DNA of 64,000 nt from Vibrio ostreae (lineage in GTDB: Bacteria; Pseudomonadota; Gammaproteobacteria; Enterobacterales; Vibrionaceae), in assembly GCF_019226825.1 (NCBI RefSeq), contig NZ_CP076643.1, positions 2,790,001 through 2,854,000 on the forward strand, written 5' to 3'. The notes under the pieces are model-generated. The model was not told the DNA's origin, made no database searches, and saw nothing but the letters and a program-made list of their open reading frames with translations. Of this stretch, positions 28,714 to 38,043 are shown one piece after another; positions within the stretch are counted from its first letter, which is position 1; the number at the start of each line of letters is the position of its first letter. A program made the translations under genes and the position numbers.

Positions 28714-30228
28714 TTAAGCTGCGACAGCTTCATTGCCCAGCATCGCCAGACGCAGGGCCGCTTGTTCATTAAACTCGTCCCGCTGCAGCTCACCGCTCAC
28801 GGCACCATCTTTCATCACCAGCAGGCGGTCGGAAATGCCAAGTACTTCCGGTAAGTCGCTGGATACCACCAGTACCGTGACGCCGTTTTCAGCCAGCTTA
28901 AAAATCAGTTCATAAATTTCCGACTTGGCACCGACATCGATACCTCGAGTCGGTTCATCGAGCAGGATCACGCTCATTGCCGTCGATAACCAGCGGCCGA
29001 GAATCACTTTCTGCTGGTTGCCACCCGACAGTTTGCCGATCGGTTGCTCGAGTGATGAGGCTTTGACATTGAGTGCCTCTTTCTGTGTCTGTGCGTTGCG
29101 TTTTTCCCATTCAAAGTCGATCAGGCTGTTGAATTTCAGGTACCAGGGGCGGGCACTGATGTTGGTGTTTTCCTGGACTGACATGATAGGGACGATGCCG
29201 TCCGCTTTACGGTCTTCCGAGCACAGGGTGATACCGGCGCGAATCGCATCCTGCGGGGTTTTGATACCGATTTTGACATCATGCAGGTAGAGATCACCGC
29301 CTGTTGCGCGTTCAGCGCCGAAAATCAGCCGGGTCAGTTCGGTACGTCCCGCTCCCACCAGACCAAACAGGCCGAGGATTTCCCCCTGTTTGATGTCGAG
29401 CGAGACTGGCGCGCTCAGCCCCGGGCCCTGGAAATTTTCGATGCGTAATCCGCTCTGGCCATGTTGGCGTCCCCGGTAGTTATAGATGTCGTTGATTTCC
29501 CGGCCGACCATCAGCTCAACCAGGCGATCGTGGCTCAGTTCGCTGAGGTCATCAAAGGTCTGCACGTGAGTACCGTCTTTAAAAATGGTGAGCGCATCGC
29601 ACAGATCAAAGATCTCTTCCATACGGTGCGAGACATATAAAATGATTTTGCCGTCATCACGCAGTTCGCGAATCACCTTAAACAGGTTTTTAATTTCCCG
29701 TTGTGACAGGCTGCTGGTTGGTTCGTCAAAGGCGATGATTTGCGCGTTGCGGCTCAGCGCTTTGGCGATCTCAACCATCTGCCACTGACCAATCGAAAAC
29801 TCTTTCAGCGGCCGCGATGGGTCAAAGGTTTCACCCAGACGTTCGAGCTGCACCCGCGCGTTACGGTTGAGGGTGTCGTTATCCACCCGGCCATTCTTAG
29901 TCGGCAACTGACCGAGGTAGATGTTTTCCGCCACACTCAGTTCCGGCACCAGGTTGAGTTCCTGATAAATGATCGCGATGCCTTGTTCCAGCGCATCATT
30001 GGTGGAGTCAAACAGGTGCTCCTTGCCATCGATCGCCAGGTGACCGTCGGTTGGTTTATGGAACCCGCTCAAGGTTTTCAGTAACGTCGATTTTCCGGCG
30101 CCGTTTTCGCCCATCAGAGCATGCACGCTGCCGGCATTGGCGCGGAAGCTGATATTACTCAGAGCTTTAACTCCGGGGAAATGCTTGGAAATGTTACGAA
30201 ATTCGAGGTAAGAGGGGGACTTCGCCAT
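28714..30228 (-). CDS. araG: L-arabinose ABC transporter ATPase AraG
   Basis: 504-aa double-domain ATPase, exactly the E. coli AraG length when started at ATG 30228, which has GGAG eight bases upstream; the upstream ATG at 30333 would overlap araF. Domain 1 carries Walker A LMGENGAGKSTLLKTLSG and Walker B IIAFDEPTSSLS. Domain 2 carries LVGAGRTELTRLIFG and LSGGNQQKVILGRWLSTAMSVILLDEPTRGID. A stem-loop separates it from araF. Confidence 0.96.
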   Translation of the reverse strand: MAKSPSYLEFRNISKHFPGVKALSNISFRANAGSVHALMGENGAGKSTLLKTLSGFHKPTDGHLAIDGKEHLFDSTNDALEQGIAIIYQELNLVPELSVAENIYLGQLPTKNGRVDNDTLNRNARVQLERLGETFDPSRPLKEFSIGQWQMVEIAKALSRNAQIIAFDEPTSSLSQREIKNLFKVIRELRDDGKIILYVSHRMEEIFDLCDALTIFKDGTHVQTFDDLSELSHDRLVELMVGREINDIYNYRGRQHGQSGLRIENFQGPGLSAPVSLDIKQGEILGLFGLVGAGRTELTRLIFGAERATGGDLYLHDVKIGIKTPQDAIRAGITLCSEDRKADGIVPIMSVQENTNISARPWYLKFNSLIDFEWEKRNAQTQKEALNVKASSLEQPIGKLSGGNQQKVILGRWLSTAMSVILLDEPTRGIDVGAKSEIYELIFKLAENGVTVLVVSSDLPEVLGISDRLLVMKDGAVSGELQRDEFNEQAALRLAMLGNEAVAA

Positions 30229-30267
30229 AACGTTTTCTCCGTTTAATCCTTTCTCTCCGTGGAATCC

Positions 30268-30294
30268 GGTGGCGACCGAAAGGCGGTCGCCACC
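30268..30294 (-). other. Intra-operon stem-loop between araF and araG
   Basis: Perfect 10-bp stem GGTGGCGACC / GGTCGCCACC after the araF stop, without a U-tract. It probably protects the araF message and limits read-through, giving more binding protein than ATPase. Confidence 0.6.
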
Positions 30295-30304
30295 CTGCAG
30301 CGAC

Positions 30305-31303
30305 TTACAGGCCTTTTTTCGCCAGTTCGTCACGGAAGTTGTCGCGCGTGATCAGGACCACATCGGTGACTTCGACGAATTTTTTCGGTTCAACACCGTC
30401 TTTGACCCACTTGTACAGCGATTCAATACTTTGATAGCCGTGCACGTCCGGGCTTGGCAGCAGAGAGCCATAGAAGCCGGTCGGTTGAGATTTAGCCAGT
30501 TCGTTGACGGCATCCACACCGTTGATACCGATACCGATCACGTTGTCGGCACCAAAGCCCTGGCCTTCAGTGGCGCGAATGCCACCCAGTACTGTGTTGT
30601 CGTTCATGCCGACCACCAGCCACTGTTTCACGTCCGGGTATTGCACCAGCAGTGAGTTGGCCGCATCCAGTGCACCAGGAATGTCATTGGTTTTGGTTGG
30701 GACGCGGTAGATTTGTCCGGCCGGGAACCCAGCCGCTTTCAGTGCGGAAATCGAACCATCCACGCGGCGGCGCGCGGTATCGAGTTCATCGGCAGTAATT
30801 GCCATTACACCGGTCGTGGCGGCATCCCAGCCACGTTTGGTCATTTCGTTATACAGCTCCTGACCCTGGCGCTCACCGATGGCCGTTGCTGCCATCATCA
30901 CCAGCGGCACGTCCGTCATTGGCTGGCCTTTGGCGTTAAGAAACTGGTCGTCGACCGTGACTACTTTAAGGTCATAGCTTTTCGCTTTGGCCATGATGGC
31001 CGGACCCAGTTTTGGATCCGGGGTGCAAATCACAAAACCTTTCGCGCCTTGTGCGGCCAGGGTATCGATGGCGTTAAGGGTTTTCTCGCCATCCGGCACC
31101 GCCATTTTGACCACTTCAAAACCGAGATCTTTGCCTGCTTGTTCGGCGAACGACCACTCAGTCTGGAACCAGGGTTCTTCCGGCTGTTTAACCAGATAAC
31201 CAAGCCGCAATTCATCATCCGAACCGAAGAACGCATTGGCAGAAGCACTTAACAAGGTCAATCCACTGAGGACTGCGGTAGAGAGTAGGGTTTTTAGTTT
31301 CAT
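30305..31303 (-). CDS. araF: L-arabinose-binding periplasmic protein AraF
   Basis: 332-aa precursor. The signal peptide (LLSTAVLSGLTLLSASANA) is followed by a mature domain nearly collinear with E. coli AraF: RLGYLVKQPEEPWFQTEW, KGFVICTPDPKLGPAI, ITADELDTARRR, WLVVGMNDNTVLGGIRATEGQG and GINGVDAVNELAKSQPTGFYGSLLPSPDVHG. It binds L-arabinose for AraGH. The promoter region holds a good CRP site and an AraC operator pair placed as in an inducible class II promoter. Confidence 0.97.
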   Translation of the reverse strand: MKLKTLLSTAVLSGLTLLSASANAFFGSDDELRLGYLVKQPEEPWFQTEWSFAEQAGKDLGFEVVKMAVPDGEKTLNAIDTLAAQGAKGFVICTPDPKLGPAIMAKAKSYDLKVVTVDDQFLNAKGQPMTDVPLVMMAATAIGERQGQELYNEMTKRGWDAATTGVMAITADELDTARRRVDGSISALKAAGFPAGQIYRVPTKTNDIPGALDAANSLLVQYPDVKQWLVVGMNDNTVLGGIRATEGQGFGADNVIGIGINGVDAVNELAKSQPTGFYGSLLPSPDVHGYQSIESLYKWVKDGVEPKKFVEVTDVVLITRDNFRDELAKKGL

Positions 31304-31366
31304 TGTTATTCCATCCGCTGGTAGGGGTTTGTTTCGCTATCCATAGTTGAGGATTCCGCGCCAGGT

Positions 31367-31388
31367 TGAAGTGACCAAAATCACACCT
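31367..31388. promoter_or_regulatory. crp site: CRP site upstream of araF
   Basis: AGTGA-N6-TCACA core (31370-31385), one mismatch from TGTGA-N6-TCACA. Centred about 41.5 bp from a plausible araF start near 31336, the class II activation position. Confidence 0.65.
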
Positions 31389-31396
31389 AAAGATTG

Positions 31397-31434
31397 TAGC
31401 AATTTTGTCCATTTATTTAGCGGGAGGGAACATG
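31397..31434 (+). promoter_or_regulatory. AraC operator pair upstream of araF
   Basis: TAGCAATTTTGTCCATT (31397-31413), a four-base spacer, then TAGCGGGAGGGAACATG (31418-31434). Register is 21 bp as in E. coli araI1-I2. It lies 8 bp beyond the CRP site relative to araF, and could also loop to the araB operator. Confidence 0.7.
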
Positions 31435-31567
31435 ATGCGGATCTCAGTTGCCAGCTTATGGTGCGAAATTGGCGCTCTGACAGGCTGAAAATCACGGCAT
31501 TTGCGCACTATTGGTGAGCTTTTTATCGCTTGCCCTTTTTTTAAACAACAGCACGCTTTTATCTATG

Positions 31568-31605
31568 TGGCGTTTTTATCCATATATCTAGCGGTCGTGG
31601 TCATG
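31568..31605 (+). promoter_or_regulatory. AraC I1-I2 operator of the araB promoter
   Basis: TGGCGTTTTTATCCATA (31568-31584) differs from E. coli araI1 at only two positions. Four bases later TAGCGGTCGTGGTCATG (31589-31605) forms I2. The −10 box TATAAC (31627-31632) is placed so that I2 overlaps the −35 edge, the geometry needed for AraC activation. Predicted start near 31639. Confidence 0.8.
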
Positions 31606-31664
31606 GTTGCCGCAGCGTAGCGGAGTTATAACAAAATAAAAATCCCACCCTACATGGAGTTGTT

Positions 31665-33359
31665 ATGGAGCATTTTGCTACTCAGCCTGCGTATGTCATC
31701 GGTCTTGATTTTGGCTCGGACTCGGTACGTGCCTTACTGGTTAACGCGACCAGTGGCGAAGAGGTGGCCTCCGGTGTCACTTATTATCCGCGCTGGATGC
31801 AGGGCCTGTATAACCAGCCGGAACAGTCTCAGTTTCGCCATCACCCGCGAGATTATATTGAAGCGATGACGAGCGCGGTGCAGGCAGCGTTGGCCGCTCA
31901 ACCGGCCGCCGTGCGCCAGGCGGTGGTTGGTATCGGCGTGGACACCACAGGTTCCACGCCGGCGCCGATTGATGCAGATGGCAATGTGCTGGCGCTGCTG
32001 CCGGAGTTTGAGCACAACCCGCATGCGATGTTTATTTTGTGGAAAGACCACACCTCGGTGGCCAAAGCGGAGCGCATCAACCAGCTGGCACATAGCGGTG
32101 ATTTTACCGATTACACCAAATACATCGGCGGCATCTACTCCTCGGAATGGTTCTGGGCCAAAGCCGCCTGGGTCAGTGAGCAGGATGCGGCGGTCGCAGC
32201 CCGGGCGCACAGCTGGGTTGAACTGTGTGACTGGATTCCTGCCTTGCTGAGCGGTAACCAACATCCCGATACGCTGCGGCGCGGTATTTGTGCCGCCGGA
32301 CACAAGGCGATGTGGCACGACAGCTGGGGCGGTCTGCCGGATCAGGCGTTCTTGTCGGCGATTTCACCCACGCTGGATGGCATGCGCGCGCGCATGTTCA
32401 GTCAGGTTTATACCGCTGAGCAGCAGGCCGGGCAACTGAGTACGCAATGGGCGGAAACGCTGGGCCTGCCGGCCGGGATTGCTGTGGCCGTCGGTGAGTT
32501 TGACTGTCACATGGGCGCGGTTGGTGCCGGCGCCGGCGCGAATGACTTGGTTAAGGTGATTGGTACCTCAACCTGCGACATTTTAATGGTCGATGCCGGA
32601 GACGTTGGCGAGCGCACGATTCATGGTATCTGCGGTCAGGTCAAAGGCAGTGCACTGCCCGCGCTGATGGCACTTGAAGCCGGTCAGTCGGCCTTTGGTG
32701 ACATTTATGCCTGGCTGAAACGGGTCCTGTTGTGGCCACTGCAGAGCTTCGCAGCGCAGCACCCCGGGGCGCAGCAAACCCTGGATGAACTGGAGCAAGC
32801 GCTGATCCCTATGCTGTCTGATGCGGCGGCGCAGTATCAGTTTAATCCGCATTCACCACTGGCAATGGACTGGCACAACGGTCGCCGCACGCCTTATGCC
32901 AACCAGCGCCTCAAAGGTGCGCTGGCTGACCTTAATCTTGGCTCGGAAGCGCCGGCTTTGTTCGCGGCGCTGGTGGAGTCCACCGCGCACGGTGCCAAAG
33001 CCATCGTGGATTGTTTTGTCGATCAGGGCGTAGACGTGGCGCGGGTGATTGCCATTGGCGGTATCTCGCAAAAATCACCCTATGTGATGCAGATGTGTGC
33101 CGATGTGATCGGACGTGAGATTGCTGTGGTGCGTTCAGAGCAGTGCTGCGCGCTGGGGGCGGCGATATTTGCGGCGGTCGCGGCCGGGGTATACGCCGAT
33201 GCGCAGCAGGCGCAACAGGTCATGGCGAGCCCAATCAGTGCCGTGTATCAGCCGGACCCTGAGTTGCAGGCGCTGCGCGCCCGTCGTTATCAGGGCTATC
33301 GTCAGTTAGGTCAGCACCTGGAGCAGCTGGCGGAATTTCATCAAGCGCAGGAGCAATAA
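31665..33359 (+). CDS. araB: L-ribulokinase AraB
   Basis: 564-aa kinase of the FGGY family that phosphorylates L-ribulose. N-terminal ATP-fold strand [25 protein letters not shown] and [15 protein letters not shown] are typical of ribulokinase. Later elements are [35 protein letters not shown] and [19 protein letters not shown]. Length matches E. coli AraB (566). The ATG has GGAG five bases upstream. It is the first gene of araB-araD-araA, under the AraC operator at 31568. Confidence 0.96.
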   Translation: MEHFATQPAYVIGLDFGSDSVRALLVNATSGEEVASGVTYYPRWMQGLYNQPEQSQFRHHPRDYIEAMTSAVQAALAAQPAAVRQAVVGIGVDTTGSTPAPIDADGNVLALLPEFEHNPHAMFILWKDHTSVAKAERINQLAHSGDFTDYTKYIGGIYSSEWFWAKAAWVSEQDAAVAARAHSWVELCDWIPALLSGNQHPDTLRRGICAAGHKAMWHDSWGGLPDQAFLSAISPTLDGMRARMFSQVYTAEQQAGQLSTQWAETLGLPAGIAVAVGEFDCHMGAVGAGAGANDLVKVIGTSTCDILMVDAGDVGERTIHGICGQVKGSALPALMALEAGQSAFGDIYAWLKRVLLWPLQSFAAQHPGAQQTLDELEQALIPMLSDAAAQYQFNPHSPLAMDWHNGRRTPYANQRLKGALADLNLGSEAPALFAALVESTAHGAKAIVDCFVDQGVDVARVIAIGGISQKSPYVMQMCADVIGREIAVVRSEQCCALGAAIFAAVAAGVYADAQQAQQVMASPISAVYQPDPELQALRARRYQGYRQLGQHLEQLAEFHQAQEQ

Positions 33360-33360
33360 C

Positions 33361-34110
33361 ATGACTCAACAGGCAACTCTCAATCCGGTGCGCCCGCAGG
33401 CTGAGCGTCTGCGTAAGCTGCGCCACGAGGTGTGGCAGGCCAATCTGGATCTGCAGCGCCACAATCTGGTGACATTCACCTGGGGCAATGTGTCCGCGAT
33501 TGACCGCGAATCCGGCTTGGTGGTGATTAAGCCGAGCGGTGTGGCGTATGAAGATCTCAGCGCTGACAACATGGTGGTGGTCAACCTGGCTGGTGACATT
33601 GTTGAGGGAGAATTGAATCCGTCTTCCGACACGGCGACGCATCTGGTGCTGTACCGCACCTATGCACACATCGGCGGTGTGGTGCACACCCATTCACCGC
33701 ATGCCACGGCCTGGGCTCAGGCAGGTAAGGCCATTCCGGCGCTGGGCACCACGCATGCGGATTACTTCTACGGCAGTATTCCCTGTACCCGCGCGCTGTC
33801 GAACGCAGAAATCGCCAGCGATTACGAACTCAATACCGGTCTGGTGATGGTGGAAACCCTGGCAGACCAGGATCCGATGGCGACACCGGGCATGATCGTC
33901 AAAGAACATGGCCCGTTCAGTTGGGGCAAAGATGCCCACCAGGCGGTGCATAACGCCGTGGTGATGGAAGTGGTGGCGTCGATGGCGCTGCAGACACTGC
34001 AGATCAATCCGGCGGTGGAATACATCAATCAGGCATTGCTCGACAAACATTACCTCCGCAAACACGGCGCCAATGCCTATTACGGCCAGGCCGACAGTCA
34101 TAAAAAATAA
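33361..34110 (+). CDS. araD: L-ribulose-5-phosphate 4-epimerase AraD
   Basis: 249-aa zinc aldolase-like epimerase that converts L-ribulose 5-phosphate to D-xylulose 5-phosphate, which enters the pentose phosphate pathway. The family stretch [28 protein letters not shown] is present. Zinc histidines are visible in [17 protein letters not shown] and the later histidine in [11 protein letters not shown]. It begins one base after the araB stop. The position between araB and araA differs from the E. coli order araBAD. Confidence 0.95.
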   Translation: MTQQATLNPVRPQAERLRKLRHEVWQANLDLQRHNLVTFTWGNVSAIDRESGLVVIKPSGVAYEDLSADNMVVVNLAGDIVEGELNPSSDTATHLVLYRTYAHIGGVVHTHSPHATAWAQAGKAIPALGTTHADYFYGSIPCTRALSNAEIASDYELNTGLVMVETLADQDPMATPGMIVKEHGPFSWGKDAHQAVHNAVVMEVVASMALQTLQINPAVEYINQALLDKHYLRKHGANAYYGQADSHKK

Positions 34111-34123
34111 GCAGGGAAATAGA

Positions 34124-35626
34124 ATGAAAGTATTTAACGATAAGCAAGTATGGTTTGTAACCGGCTCTCAGCATCTGTATGGCCCGAAAGTTTTGCAGCA
34201 AGTGGCCCAGGACAGCGCTCACATCGTGGCAGGGCTCAACGAGTCTGCGGCGATTTCGGTGCCTATGGTAGATAAAGGTACGGTGAAAACGCCGGACGAA
34301 ATCCTCGCCGTGTGCCGCGCAGCCAATAACGATCCGGACTGTCTTGGCCTGGTGCTGTGGATGCATACCTTCTCACCGGCCAAAATGTGGATTGCCGGCC
34401 TGAGCCAGCTCAACAAGCCGTTTTTACACCTGCATACCCAGTTCAATGCCGCGTTGCCGTGGGATTCGATCGATATGAACTTCATGAACCTTAACCAGAG
34501 TGCACATGGTTGTCGAGAGTTCGGTTTCATCGGTACCCGGATGGATATTGACCGTAAAGTCGTGGTTGGTCACTGGCAGAATCCGCAGGTGCATGAGCAG
34601 ATTGATGACTGGTGCCGCGCGGCGGTAGGTATCGCGGTCGGTCAAAGCCTGAAAGTGGCGCGTTTTGGTGATAATATGCGTCAGGTGGCAGTAACGGAAG
34701 GCAACAAGGTTTCGGCGCAGATTAAGTTTGGCTATGAAGTCAACGCTTACGGCCTGGGCGAACTGACCGAGGTTGTCGATGCCGTCTCCGAGGCGGATGT
34801 GGCCCGTATGCTGGACGAATACGCGTCGAGCTATGCGATGGATGCGGCGCTGATCAATGACAGTGACCTGCGTAAGATTATGCAGCGTGAGGCCCGGCTG
34901 GAAATCGGCATGGAACGCTTCCTCACTTCCGTTGGCGCCAGTGCATTCACCAATACGTTCGAGAACCTGACCGGACTGGGATCGCTGCCGGGCCTGGCGA
35001 CACAGCGCCTGATGGCGAAAGGCTTCGGTTACGGTGGCGAAGGCGACTGGAAAACGTCGGCCATGGTGCACATCATGAAGCAGATGGGTAAAGGCCGCCG
35101 TGGCGGCACTTCCTTTATGGAAGATTACACTTACCACTTTGGCGCGACCGATCAGGTGCTGGGCGCGCATATGCTGGAGGTGTGTCCGAGCATTGCCGCG
35201 GCGAAGCCTAAGCTGGAAATCCATCCGCACACTATCGGCCTGCGTTGTGATGTACCGCGCTTGTTGTTCAGTGGTGAGCAGGGACCTGCGCTCAATGTGT
35301 CGGTGATTGACCTCGGTAACCGCTTCCGCATGCTGGTCAACTGTCTCAACACGGTTGCGCCGCCACAAAGCCTGCCGCATCTGCCGGTCGCGCATGCCCT
35401 GTGGCAGCCTCTGCCGGATCTGCAAACCGCGGCGGCGGCCTGGATCCATGGCGGCGGCGCGCACCACAGTGCTTACAGCCAGGCAGTCAGCGTCGAGATG
35501 CTGAGCGACTACGCCGATATGCTGGGCATGGAAATGGTGCTTATCGACCAGCAGACCAATCTGCGTCAATTCAAGTCGGAGCTCAAAATGCAAAGTGTGT
35601 ACTATCGCTTGGCTTCCGGCGTTTAA
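34124..35626 (+). CDS. araA: L-arabinose isomerase AraA
   Basis: 500-aa manganese-dependent isomerase that converts L-arabinose to L-ribulose, the first catabolic step. The protein begins [21 protein letters not shown], with ATG 34124 matching the E. coli N-terminus. Conserved segments are [20 protein letters not shown], the catalytic glutamates and ligands in [18 protein letters not shown] and [10 protein letters not shown], and [15 protein letters not shown] near the end. It lies 13 bases after araD and is followed by a hairpin and then the unknown gene. Confidence 0.97.
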   Translation: MKVFNDKQVWFVTGSQHLYGPKVLQQVAQDSAHIVAGLNESAAISVPMVDKGTVKTPDEILAVCRAANNDPDCLGLVLWMHTFSPAKMWIAGLSQLNKPFLHLHTQFNAALPWDSIDMNFMNLNQSAHGCREFGFIGTRMDIDRKVVVGHWQNPQVHEQIDDWCRAAVGIAVGQSLKVARFGDNMRQVAVTEGNKVSAQIKFGYEVNAYGLGELTEVVDAVSEADVARMLDEYASSYAMDAALINDSDLRKIMQREARLEIGMERFLTSVGASAFTNTFENLTGLGSLPGLATQRLMAKGFGYGGEGDWKTSAMVHIMKQMGKGRRGGTSFMEDYTYHFGATDQVLGAHMLEVCPSIAAAKPKLEIHPHTIGLRCDVPRLLFSGEQGPALNVSVIDLGNRFRMLVNCLNTVAPPQSLPHLPVAHALWQPLPDLQTAAAAWIHGGGAHHSAYSQAVSVEMLSDYADMLGMEMVLIDQQTNLRQFKSELKMQSVYYRLASGV

Positions 35627-35633
35627 GTCGTCT

Positions 35634-35657
35634 GTCCCCTTTGCGTGCAGAGGGGAC
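35634..35657 (+). other. Stem-loop after araA
   Basis: GTCCCCT / AGGGGAC 7-bp stem with a 10-base loop eight bases after the araA stop and no U-tract. It could reduce read-through into the next gene. Confidence 0.5.
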
Positions 35658-35683
35658 GCACAAGCACAAAGAGGTAATGCATA

Positions 35684-36226
35684 GTGAGCGTAGACGAGTC
35701 TTGTCGCGAACCCAGCTTTGATATTCATCATCAGTTGTGGACCCTGAGGGTGTCGACAGCCCGTCCGACAGAGTTTCAGCTCTATCACGCCGGGCAGATG
35801 CTCTATCAGGGACGACTGGAATTGACCAATAATGGTGAGCAGCTCGATCTGTCGGCGGCGGAGTGGAAATTTCGTCATCGTGCGGAGCGTATCGAGCAGT
35901 GGTGCCAGTGGCATCACAGTGACCGTTTGTCACTCAACATGAATTACTTCTTTCATCAGCAATCGGAGCAGCCAGCGGTGGTGATTGAGTATCTGGCGCG
36001 TAACAGCATTCCGACTCGGCTTGATATCCGCCATGTCATCCAGCCTGTCACTGCGCAGCCTTCGCCAATCGCGGCGGCCAGCCGTGAGTTACCGGCGCCG
36101 TCTTCCCAGCACTGGCAGCGTGCGCGGCATGGCCTGCCGAGTGATTTTATTCGTCAGGCGGCCAAAACCGATCTGTTTCGTGAAGCATTTTCTGCCACCC
36201 AGTGGATCGTATTGGAAAAAGTGTGA
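35684..36226 (+). CDS. Unknown protein encoded between araA and araC
   Basis: 180 residues from a GTG with GAGG upstream. I recognise no family. The first ~130 residues alternate short hydrophobic strands (LWTLRVS, EFQLYHAGQMLYQGRLEL, SLNMNYFF, PAVVIEYLARN, TRLDIRHVIQPV), suggesting a β-sandwich. A Pro/Ala-rich linker and a helical tail (DFIRQAAKTDLFREAF) follow. It has no signal peptide or membrane segment and is unusually rich in Trp, His and Gln. Lying 57 bases after araA on the same strand, it is probably co-transcribed and arabinose-inducible. A sugar-related or regulatory role is only a guess. Confidence 0.7.
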   Translation: MSVDESCREPSFDIHHQLWTLRVSTARPTEFQLYHAGQMLYQGRLELTNNGEQLDLSAAEWKFRHRAERIEQWCQWHHSDRLSLNMNYFFHQQSEQPAVVIEYLARNSIPTRLDIRHVIQPVTAQPSPIAAASRELPAPSSQHWQRARHGLPSDFIRQAAKTDLFREAFSATQWIVLEKV

Positions 36227-36291
36227 ACTCAAAAATCGCCAAGCTAACAGGCAGCCCCTACACTAGGGAAAAATTCAGCGACTGTTGGTCT

Positions 36292-37131
36292 ATGCAAACA
36301 ACCGATCCTCTCAAACCTGGCTACAATTTCGATGCACACCTGGTGGCCGGGCTGACGCCGATCATTGAAGGCGATGAACTGGATTACACCATAGATCGTC
36401 CCGGCGGTATGAAGGGTTACATTATTAACATCACCAGCAAAGGCGAAGGCACAATCTTTTGCGGTGAACAGATGTTTCACGTGAAACCGGGCGATCTGCT
36501 GCTGTTTCCACCCAGCGCTAACCATTTCTATCATCGTAAAACCGACAGTGCATCCTGGTTCCATCGCTGGGTTTATTTCCGTCCGCGCGCGTTCTGGAAT
36601 GACTGGTTGAGCTGGCAGGAAGAGCGTAACGGCGTGTTCCTGACTCAGGGGCTGGACGCGCAGACGATAGAGCATATCGAAAACCTGTTTGTCGATATTG
36701 AATATACCGCCAAGTCGGATATGCCGTATCGCGATGATTTGGCGATTAACCTGCTGGAGCAACTGCTGATCCGCTGTAAAACCGTGCAGCCGGATGTGGT
36801 GAGTAAACCGCTTGATCCGCGCATTATCCAGGCGATTAACTATATGACCCAGAACCTCAACCAGGATTTTACTCTGGAGGAGATCGCGGCCCACACCTGT
36901 TTGTCACCGTCCCGGCTTGGCCATCTGTTTCGTGATGAAATGAAGATGACCATTACCCAGTGGCGCGATGATCAGCGCATCAGCCGAGCCAAACAACTGT
37001 TAGTGACGACTCACTATTCAGTCAATCACATTGGCCGGATCGTCGGTTATTCCGATCCGCTCTATTTTTCACGGGTGTTCAAGCGTAAAGCTGGGGTCAG
37101 TCCGAAAATGTACCGCGAGCAAATTACCTGA
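36292..37131 (+). CDS. araC: Arabinose operon regulator AraC
   Basis: 279-aa regulator, collinear with E. coli AraC (292 aa). The N-terminal arabinose-binding/dimer domain has DPLKPGYNFDAHLVAGLTPI, IDRPGGMKGYI, PGDLLLFPPSANHFYHR and HRWVYFRPRAFW. The C-terminal part has two helix-turn-helices: LEEIAAHTCLSPSRLGHLFRDEM and VNHIGRIVGYSDPLYFSRVFKRKAG. ATG 36292 aligns with the E. coli start; the longer frame from 36202 overlaps the preceding gene. Unlike E. coli it is not divergent from araB but lies at the end of the araBDA cluster. The gene contains a near-perfect parS. Confidence 0.95.
   Translation: MQTTDPLKPGYNFDAHLVAGLTPIIEGDELDYTIDRPGGMKGYIINITSKGEGTIFCGEQMFHVKPGDLLLFPPSANHFYHRKTDSASWFHRWVYFRPRAFWNDWLSWQEERNGVFLTQGLDAQTIEHIENLFVDIEYTAKSDMPYRDDLAINLLEQLLIRCKTVQPDVVSKPLDPRIIQAINYMTQNLNQDFTLEEIAAHTCLSPSRLGHLFRDEMKMTITQWRDDQRISRAKQLLVTTHYSVNHIGRIVGYSDPLYFSRVFKRKAGVSPKMYREQIT
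36473..36488. promoter_or_regulatory. parS-like site inside araC (one mismatch)
   Basis: TGTTTCACGTGAAACC differs from the parS consensus only at the last base. It lies in coding sequence (MFHVKP). One mismatch at an outer position often keeps some ParB binding, but function is unproven. Confidence 0.45.
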
Positions 37132-37211
37132 TAAATCTCTCATTATTGCCCTGCTGCCGCGCCGAAATCTGTCCTATAGTATTGCTGTTGGCTGCCACAA
37201 GGAGTGCAAGC

Positions 37212-38043
37212 ATGAATCAAGAAGCCCTGATCTCCCGCCTCAATGAATTGCCCCGTATCGAGAGCATCCAGCAGGAACTGCTCAATATGGTTCATCGTGA
37301 CAATGTCGATTTCAGTGATTTATCGCGCAAGATGTCGATGGATCAGGTACTCAGCGCCAGGGTGCTGCGGATGGCCAATTCGGCCCAGTTTGGCAACGCC
37401 GCAAGCAAAGGGGTATCGACCATCAGCGATGCCATTGTCCGTGTCGGCAGTGGTGCGGTGCGCACCCTGATCTCTTCTTCTGTGGTGTCAGGGGTGTTTC
37501 CGGCGCTGAAAACACTCAATATCAAAGACTACTGGTCGCATACATTTGAAATAGCCATGATCGCCAGCAAGCTGGCCAAACCGCTCAAACTGGATTCGAA
37601 TGAGGCCTTTACCACCGGCGTTTTGCATAATATCGGTGAGCTGATGATTCACGCGCTGGAACCGACCAAGGCTGAACAGATTGAACAGCGAGTCCGTCAG
37701 GGGGAAAAAGCCAGTGAGGTGCAGCAGGAGTTGCTAGGGGTTGATGCACAACAGCTGGGGGGCTCAGCTGGCGAAAGCGTGGAATTTTCCGCCCGAGATG
37801 GCGGATGCCATCGAGCATGTCAATCACCCTGGTCAGGCGGAGCAATCGAAACGTCTGGCGTGTGTGCTTTATCTGGCGCGCGATGTCCATCGCCGCTGGG
37901 ATTCACTGTTTGATGCGCAGGAAAAACAGGCTTTTCTTGAGCGTCATCCGGCGGTGAAAGCACTTAAGCTTGACCCGCAGTGCTATGTCGTCATCGATCA
38001 GGTGCGCGGTCAGGGCGCTGAACTGGCCCATCAGTTGTTCTAG
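37212..38043 (+). pseudogene. HDOD-domain signalling protein, frameshifted
   Basis: Non-catalytic HD-related (HDOD) protein, a family found in signalling proteins that respond to stress or c-di-GMP systems. The first ~180 residues include LSRKMSMDQVLSARVLRMANSAQFG, ISDAIVRVGSGAVRTLI and TGVLHNIGELMIHALEP. The frame then breaks at a run of six G (37747-37754 region, CTGGGGGGCT): five G would give QLGAQLAKAWNFPPEMADAIEHVN and a full 276-aa protein. So there is one extra G. The end overlaps the convergent DMT transporter stop by four bases. Confidence 0.8.

Noticed and set aside
34424..35917. 497-codon open frame on the − strand over araA
   Set aside because: It is the antisense of a strongly conserved isomerase; composition is His/Arg-rich as expected of a shadow frame in GC-rich coding DNA.
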